From Planctomycetota bacterium (GTDB taxonomy: Bacteria; Planctomycetota; UBA1135; UBA2386), in the NCBI GenBank assembly GCA_003235605.1, contig QJVU01000181.1, positions 1-6,144 of the forward strand: a stretch of 6,144 nucleotides of DNA, written 5' to 3'. The stretch's first letter is position 1; each line of letters opens with the position of its first letter. The notes beneath the pieces were generated by a model. The model saw only the letters and a list, made by a program, of their open reading frames with translations. It did no database searches and had not been told where the DNA came from. Below, piece after piece: positions 1 through 4,212 of this stretch. The position numbers and the translations under genes are program-made.

Positions 1-428
1 ACCGGCGTGGCCTGCTCGGCCGGCGCGACCTGCTCAGCCTGCCCGCCCTTGCCAGCCTGGTCTTCGATCTCGCCGGCCAGCCCTTCGGCCGCGTCCTCAC
101 AGGACAGCTCGCGACCCAGGGACCGCAGCATCTCCGCGGATTCCTGCACCGTGCGGGGCATGCTCTCGTGCACGGAGAACCTCTGGCGGAGCCAGGCAAT
201 GTCCTCTGCCCGGTTCTCTTCCGTGTTCACGAGCACCAGGTCCGGGGATAGCTCGGCGATCCGAGCCCGCCTGGGGTTCTTGGTTCCCCCCACCCTGGGC
301 AGGTTGCGAACCGCCTCTGCGGGCTCCTCGCAGTACCGGGTGACCCCGACTACCCAGTCCCCCCGCCCCAGGTCGAACATCGTCCTGGTCAGGCTCGGCA
401 CCAGGCTCACCACGCGTCTCGTGCTCAT
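1..428 (-). CDS. BtuF-like helical-backbone metal/cobalamin-binding protein, 3' end outside the window
   Basis: The ATG is at 428-426 and the frame stays open to position 1, giving 142 residues of an incomplete protein. The N-terminus (RVVSLVPSLTRTMFDLG, then VVGVTRYCEEP, PRVGGTKNP, IAELSPDLVLVNTEEN) is characteristic of the BtuF/FecB-type periplasmic-binding-protein fold (PF01497) that binds corrinoids or metal chelates. It begins directly at the first beta strand. There is no signal peptide or lipobox, so the protein is probably cytoplasmic, unlike classical BtuF. Family members of this kind are often annotated 'cobalamin-binding protein' or 'helical backbone metal receptor', and their ligand is usually unproven. 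Near the window edge, where the helix linking the two lobes is expected, the chain becomes low-complexity (residues about 126-142, with two AEQ-x-x-P units). The ATG overlaps the stop of the preceding dehydrogenase gene as ATGA and has no Shine-Dalgarno of its own, so translational coupling is likely. Family assignment is firm; ligand and link to the dehydrogenase are unknown. Confidence 0.85.
   Translation of the reverse strand, partial: MSTRRVVSLVPSLTRTMFDLGRGDWVVGVTRYCEEPAEAVRNLPRVGGTKNPRRARIAELSPDLVLVNTEENRAEDIAWLRQRFSVHESMPRTVQESAEMLRSLGRELSCEDAAEGLAGEIEDQAGKGGQAEQVAPAEQATP
3..38 (-). repeat. Two tandem 18-bp units encoding AEQVAP / AEQATP
   Basis: Positions 21-38 and 3-20 form adjacent 18-bp units that match at 15 of 18 bases. 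On the minus strand they are in frame with the BtuF-like gene and encode AEQVAP followed by AEQATP (residues 131-142). The array reaches the window edge, so further copies could lie beyond position 1. It looks like a short in-frame repeat expansion in a linker. Confidence 0.6.
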
Positions 429-1825
429 GGTTGCCGGCAGCGGGCAAGGACACAGCGCACGGACACCGGTCTTGTCGGTGTCTGAACGGAGGCACAGGGG
501 GTGGGGCACTCCCTGCCCCCAAGGCGGCTCTCCAGCAGGCCGGCCAGGATCGGATGGCAGATCCGCGCCTGGCACGGCCCCATGCCGGCGCGCGTGACCA
601 TCTTCATCGAGCGGATGTCGGCGCCACACAGGGCCGCCGCCCGGCGCACCTGCCCCAGGGTGACGTCCTCACAGCGGCAGACGACGGTCTCCTCACCTGC
701 CAGGTCATAGAGCCCTGGCAGCACCGGAAAGGCCTGGAGCAGTGCCTCGGCGCGGCGGCGTTCCCGACCCCGCCGGCGGCGTGCCCGGGCAAGCTCCCTC
801 TCCACCGGCCTGCCCAGCCGACGGGCGATCGCCAGGCCAGCAAGCTCGCCTTCCGCCAGTGCCACCTCGGCCCCGCCGATACCACAGATCTCCCCCGCCA
901 CCCAGATCCCTGGCACGGTGGTCTCGAGGTCGGCGTCATGCCGCGGCACCCAGCAGCCGCCCTCCGCGTGGTAGCGCATCTCACAGCCTGCGCACGCCGC
1001 CAGTTCTGTCGCAGGCAACAGCCCGAAGCCGACACAGAGGAGGTCTGCCTGAACTTCGCGCTCCGTGCCACCCAGTGGGCGGCCGCTGGCGTCCACGCCA
1101 CCAACGACGACATGCTCGAGGCGCTTGTCTCCGTGGGCGGCGAACACCGCCATGCTGGTGCGCATGCGCACCCGGTGCCGGAGGAGCAGGCGAGCGTAGT
1201 GCGTGGCCTCGCGCCGGCGGGAGCGGTGACCTGCGACGCCGCGAAGTGCACGCAGGAGACGCGAGAAACGGTTCGCCTCCAAGAGCGCCCGGATCTTCAC
1301 GCCAGCGCTGAGGAGCGCTGTCGCCGTGGGCAGCAAGAGCGGTCCGGTCCCGGCGACTACCGCCTGGCTTCCGGGCTTCACCATGTTGCCCCGAACGAGC
1401 ACCTGGGCCGCGCCGGCAGTGATGACGCCGGGGAGGGTCCAGCCGGGAAAAGGCAGCGAGCGGTCCATGGCCCCTGTCGCCAGCAGCAGGTGGTCGGCCT
1501 GAACCCTGGAGGCGCAACCCCCGGCCTCGAGCCAGAGCTGTCCGGGCCGCGCATCGAAGACCGTGACTCCGCATTGGACCCGGGCAGAGGACACGTCCAC
1601 GTCCGCCAGCAGGGCTTTTCCCTGTTCGTGGCTGGGGGGGACATGGTCGTGACGCACGCTGCCGTGAAACTCACGCGGCGGCTGCCGGAAGATCTGGCCA
1701 CCCGGTCTCTGCCCTTCGTCCAAGATCAGCACGTCGACGCCATGATGGCCAAGGACCCGGGCAGCGCCCATTCCCGCGGGACCAGCGCCGACGATCGCAA
1801 CCTCGGCATGCAGGCTCTCAGCCAT
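425..1825 (-). CDS. HcnB/opine-oxidase-A-like FAD and [2Fe-2S] dehydrogenase subunit
   Basis: This 466-residue protein is the NAD(P)/FAD-dependent-oxidoreductase-like subunit of a heteromeric amine or amino-acid dehydrogenase, of the type of HcnB, OoxA and the alpha subunit of D-hydroxyproline or dye-linked proline dehydrogenases. Visible motifs: the FAD-binding GAGPAGMG (residues 13-20), RPGGQIFRQPP (40-50), LLLATGAMDRSLPFPGWTLPGV (114-133), a second nucleotide-binding loop VAGTGPLLLPTA (157-168), CVGFGLLPATELA (264-276) and the FAD-contacting VAGEICGIGGAEVALAEG (309-326). The C-terminal part has a BFD-like [2Fe-2S] arrangement with C383-x-C385 and C418-x4-C423. The start is set at 1825 rather than the open-frame ATG at 1942, because the Rossmann strand begins just after it and an AGGA site lies 6 bases upstream; the longer form would also run across the end of the [2Fe-2S] gene. 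The last 27 residues hold four further cysteines (440, 444, 458, 463). The subunit probably relays electrons; substrate unknown. Confidence 0.93.
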   Translation of the reverse strand: MAESLHAEVAIVGAGPAGMGAARVLGHHGVDVLILDEGQRPGGQIFRQPPREFHGSVRHDHVPPSHEQGKALLADVDVSSARVQCGVTVFDARPGQLWLEAGGCASRVQADHLLLATGAMDRSLPFPGWTLPGVITAGAAQVLVRGNMVKPGSQAVVAGTGPLLLPTATALLSAGVKIRALLEANRFSRLLRALRGVAGHRSRRREATHYARLLLRHRVRMRTSMAVFAAHGDKRLEHVVVGGVDASGRPLGGTEREVQADLLCVGFGLLPATELAACAGCEMRYHAEGGCWVPRHDADLETTVPGIWVAGEICGIGGAEVALAEGELAGLAIARRLGRPVERELARARRRRGRERRRAEALLQAFPVLPGLYDLAGEETVVCRCEDVTLGQVRRAAALCGADIRSMKMVTRAGMGPCQARICHPILAGLLESRLGGRECPTPCASVQTPTRPVSVRCVLARCRQP

Positions 1826-1831
1826 CGCCCG

Positions 1832-1835
1832 TCCT
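1832..1835 (-). promoter_or_regulatory. Ribosome binding site for the HcnB-like subunit
   Basis: AGGA on the minus strand overlaps the TAG stop of the [2Fe-2S] subunit gene (reading TAGGA) and lies 6 bases before the ATG at 1825. It supports 1825 as the true start over the upstream in-frame ATG, and suggests coupled translation of the two subunits. Confidence 0.65.
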
Positions 1836-2127
1836 ATGCCTCCGCCGACGGCCCCCAGCGCTCGAGCTTCATGCCGTCCTCGACCTGGAGAAGGCAGCTG
1901 CGTACCACACTCCCCCTGTGAACCAACAGACACTCGTAGCATGCGCCCATGGCGCAGTAGATGGCCCTCGGCATGGAGAGCCTCAGGGAGCGGCGAATCT
2001 GCCAGCGGTCCGCTGCAACCAGCGCAGCTGCCACGGTCTCGCCCTCGAAAGCAACGATCTGCTCGCCGTCGAGGGTGAAGTGCACCTGTCGGCCACGTCG
2101 CACACCCGGGAGGCGGCGGTCATCCAT
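1834..2127 (-). CDS. Small (2Fe-2S)-binding subunit of the dehydrogenase (HcnA-like)
   Basis: This 97-residue protein matches the small ferredoxin-like subunit found with HcnB/HcnC, opine oxidase and proline or hydroxyproline dehydrogenase complexes. Residues 14-40 (VHFTLDGEQIVAFEGETVAAAL) form the beta-grasp start. The cluster ligands are C58-x4-C63-x2-C66 in YCAMGACYEC, with the fourth ligand C78 eleven residues further on. The length is normal for the family and there is no signal peptide. Its ATG overlaps the end of the DAO-type gene by 8 bp, and a GAGG lies 6 bases upstream inside that gene. The stop codon is 8 bp before the next subunit gene. The tight arrangement fits stoichiometric production of a complex in which this subunit carries electrons between the two flavin subunits or to an acceptor. 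Family assignment is firm; the specific enzyme is not determined. Confidence 0.93.
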   Translation of the reverse strand: MDDRRLPGVRRGRQVHFTLDGEQIVAFEGETVAAALVAADRWQIRRSLRLSMPRAIYCAMGACYECLLVHRGSVVRSCLLQVEDGMKLERWGPSAEA

Positions 2128-3301
2128 GGGCAGCCTCGCGTTGGGTAAAGCGCCCAGGGCTGAACGGTGAGAGATCCACGTCTGGCTCCTGGCCTAGCAC
2201 GCTCTGGGTGATGAGCTCGCCGGTGACGAGGGACAGGGTGATACCCAGGCCCTCGTGACCGCTCGCCATGAACAGGTTCGGCACGTCGCGGACCGGGCCG
2301 AGGATGGGCAGCCTGTCCGGGGTGTAGGGTCTCAGCCCGGCCCAGGTGCGCACGACCGTCAGATCAGCCACCGCCGGCACGAAGCGGCAGGCACGAGTCA
2401 GGGACTCGTGCAGCAGGCGCAGGTTGACCTTGCGTCGGAAGCCATCGAACTGGCGTGTGGACCCTATCAGGAAGGTGCCGTTGCTCTGGGGTTGGATGTT
2501 CATTGCCCAGGCACCCGGATCTGCGTCGCCGCTTGTGGGATCGATGGTCTTGGCCGTGACGGTCCTGAGGTATCCCACCTCCAGGATCTGGCGGCTCACG
2601 GGTTCCTGGCGGGGAAGGGTGATGGCGAGATCCCCACGCCGGGGGTGGATGGGTGCCGGCGACAGGCCCGCCCACCTGGTGATCTCCGGCGCCCAGACAC
2701 CAGCGGCGTTCACCACTGCGCCCGTCTCGATCTCGTCGCCGGGCGTTCGGACTGCCTCCACCGCGTGGGTCGGGCCCAGGCGAAGACCAAGGACCGGCGT
2801 CCAGGGCCGCACGTCCGCACCCTGGCGAGTGGCCGCGGCCAACATGGCGGCGGCGGCAGTCATGGGGAAGGTGATCGCATCCTCGGGGTAGTGGAACCCG
2901 CCCACCAGGTCCGGAGCCAGGTTCGGCTCCAGCTCGCGGAGCTCCTTGGGATCGAGACGTCGGCCCTGTTCGCCATGAACCCGCATTCCCTGATGGAGGT
3001 CGTCGAGGAGGGGCAGGTCCTCCGGTGTGTCCCCGACCCAAAGCGCCCCGGTGTGGCGGAAATCGAAACCGCCCAGCTCGCGGGACAACGCGTGCCACAG
3101 CTGCACGCTGCGGTAGGTGAGCTCGTACATGAAGGGCGGGCCTGGCACGACCATGAGGTGCCCCATGGAGCAGCCGCTGGTGCCGCTGGCAATACCCCGG
3201 CGCTCGAGCAGGGTGACCTTCAGACCGGCGCGGCTGAGGAAGTAGACGCAGGCACAGCCGACGATGCCACCGCCGATCACAACCACGTCAGGTCGTTGCA
3301 T
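2120..3301 (-). CDS. DAO-family FAD-dependent oxidoreductase, catalytic subunit (HcnC/OoxB-like)
   Basis: This 393-residue flavoprotein belongs to the glycine/D-amino-acid oxidase family (DAO, PF01266). It is the expected substrate-oxidising subunit of the three-part dehydrogenase encoded with the next two genes. The FAD dinucleotide motif is VVVIGGGIVG (residues 6-15), with the ribose-binding acidic residue E33 in LLER. Further family signatures are GTSGCSMGHL (40-49), VVNAAGVWAP (196-205), RTWAGLRPYTPDRLPILGP (318-336) and the C-terminal FAD-binding GHEGLGITLSLVTGELI (348-364). Length is typical and there is no signal peptide or Tat motif, so it is cytoplasmic or peripherally bound through partners. 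Known relatives act on glycine (HcnC), octopine or nopaline, proline, hydroxyproline or sarcosine, and the motifs visible here do not separate these. The ATG lies 19 bp after the phosphoesterase stop. The best Shine-Dalgarno match (GAGGTG) is 15 bases away, so initiation looks weak or coupled. Confidence 0.93.
   Translation of the reverse strand: MQRPDVVVIGGGIVGCACVYFLSRAGLKVTLLERRGIASGTSGCSMGHLMVVPGPPFMYELTYRSVQLWHALSRELGGFDFRHTGALWVGDTPEDLPLLDDLHQGMRVHGEQGRRLDPKELRELEPNLAPDLVGGFHYPEDAITFPMTAAAAMLAAATRQGADVRPWTPVLGLRLGPTHAVEAVRTPGDEIETGAVVNAAGVWAPEITRWAGLSPAPIHPRRGDLAITLPRQEPVSRQILEVGYLRTVTAKTIDPTSGDADPGAWAMNIQPQSNGTFLIGSTRQFDGFRRKVNLRLLHESLTRACRFVPAVADLTVVRTWAGLRPYTPDRLPILGPVRDVPNLFMASGHEGLGITLSLVTGELITQSVLGQEPDVDLSPFSPGRFTQREAAHG
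2134..2137 (-). promoter_or_regulatory. Ribosome binding site for the [2Fe-2S] subunit
   Basis: GAGG on the minus strand, inside the 3' end of the DAO-type gene, lies 6 bases before the ATG at 2127. It supports this start despite the 8-bp overlap with the upstream gene. Confidence 0.6.
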
Positions 3302-3320
3302 TGGCGCGTCTCAGAACACC

Positions 3321-4193
3321 TCAGGACACCTGTTCCACGATCCGCGGCTGGTCGACGGTCATGGTCCTGCCACGTTCGTCCACCCAGAGCTCCTCGAGTT
3401 TGTCGACCTGGCCGGATCTGCAAGTGATCCTCACGAAGTGCGCTAGCTTGCTGCCGTTCTCGTTGCGCAAGCGTGGTACGACGGCGGCGTTGACATAGAG
3501 TGTACCGTCACGACGCAGGAAGCGGCTGCGGAGCGCGCCCCTCGGGTAGAGCAGCCGGTGATGCATGTGGCCGGCCACCACGCAGGGAACGCGGTAGCCG
3601 AGATCCTTGATCTCCGCGATCGCCAGCTCCAGGTCCCGGTCTCCCCAGTCTCCACGCGGTGTCTTGGACTTCCCGAAGTCCTTGCCCCAGATGTCGTGTG
3701 ACTCGTCGGAGAGACCGGTGGGGCCGTTGTGGGCGAGGACCATGATGTCACGGTGCTGGGCACGACGCGCAGCATCGACGATGCGCGCGGCAGATTCCTT
3801 GTGGCTGGTGACCCCGTAGAGCTCCTTGTAGACCTGGGCGCTGCGGAGGTCCGCGCCGCCCCACGAGAACGGTCGGGCGCCGACGATCGAAAAACCGGCC
3901 TCAGGCCACTCGCGCAAGCCGTAGGCAAGGTGGTCGGATCCCATCAAGTCGAGGCTCGTACGCAGCGTCTTGGTCACGCGCTTTTCGCTGAAGCTGCGCC
4001 ACGCGTCGTGGTTTCCGAAGATGACGGCCTTGGGGACTGGCACCTCCGCAACGGCGCGCACCATTTGTAGATCCTCGTCGCCGAGATCGCCGACAAACAG
4101 GGCTAGATCCTGGTCACCGCGTTCGAGGTACAGGGCGTCTTCGGACCGCCAGCTGCGGTGGATATCGCCAACCACGAGGACGTGCGGACCCAT
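3321..4193 (-). CDS. Calcineurin-like metallophosphoesterase, TIGR04168-like
   Basis: This 290-residue enzyme carries the whole dinuclear metal set of the calcineurin-like phosphoesterase fold: GDIH (D10, H12), VGDLGD (D36), GNHDAW (N61, H62), LAHNGP (H155) and GHMHH (H209, H211). The surrounding sequence (PKAVIFGNHDAW, SIVGARPFSWGG, YGVTSHKESAARIV, LAHNGPTGLSDESHDIWGKD, LYVNAAVVPRL) resembles a family I know from cyanobacteria and plant plastids (TIGR04168), whose substrate is not established. That specific match is from memory. The ATG at 4193 is chosen because strand one of the fold starts there. An upstream in-frame ATG at 4292 would add 33 residues overlapping the regulator gene and lacking family similarity. 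No Shine-Dalgarno is visible before 4193, and the regulator stop is 19 bp upstream, so translation may depend on coupling. No signal peptide or membrane segment is seen. Its role in a dehydrogenase operon is unknown. Confidence 0.9.
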   Translation of the reverse strand: MGPHVLVVGDIHRSWRSEDALYLERGDQDLALFVGDLGDEDLQMVRAVAEVPVPKAVIFGNHDAWRSFSEKRVTKTLRTSLDLMGSDHLAYGLREWPEAGFSIVGARPFSWGGADLRSAQVYKELYGVTSHKESAARIVDAARRAQHRDIMVLAHNGPTGLSDESHDIWGKDFGKSKTPRGDWGDRDLELAIAEIKDLGYRVPCVVAGHMHHRLLYPRGALRSRFLRRDGTLYVNAAVVPRLRNENGSKLAHFVRITCRSGQVDKLEELWVDERGRTMTVDQPRIVEQVS

Positions 4194-4212
4194 GATACAC
4201 AGCGCAGCATAG

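Noticed and set aside
97..522. Minus-strand open frame of 141 codons at the left end
   Set aside because: Its translation is Arg/Gly/Pro-rich without motifs. The neighbouring frame starting at 428 gives a clear BtuF-like protein, so this one is out of frame.
431..1921. Long plus-strand open frame of 496 codons opposite the HcnB-like gene
   Set aside because: It is antisense to a protein with clear FAD and Fe-S motifs. Its translation is low-complexity with no recognisable domain, and GC-rich third positions commonly leave such antisense frames open.
1826..1942. N-terminal extension of the HcnB-like subunit from the ATG at 1942
   Set aside because: The extra 39 residues overlap the [2Fe-2S] gene and have no family similarity. 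The ATG at 1825 has an AGGA site and directly precedes the Rossmann motif.
425..3301. Naming the three-subunit enzyme hydrogen cyanide synthase (hcnABC)
   Set aside because: The same subunit types occur in opine, proline and hydroxyproline dehydrogenases. The gene order differs from hcnABC and no residue seen here proves glycine as substrate.
2255..3427. Plus-strand open frame of 390 codons opposite the DAO-type gene
   Set aside because: Antisense shadow of a well-supported flavoprotein gene. No family motif is visible and it runs across a gene junction.
3302..4212. Search for a sigma-54 (-24/-12) promoter before the downstream genes
   Set aside because: No minus-strand match resembling TGGCAC-N5-TTGC was found in the short junctions or, by eye, elsewhere in the window.
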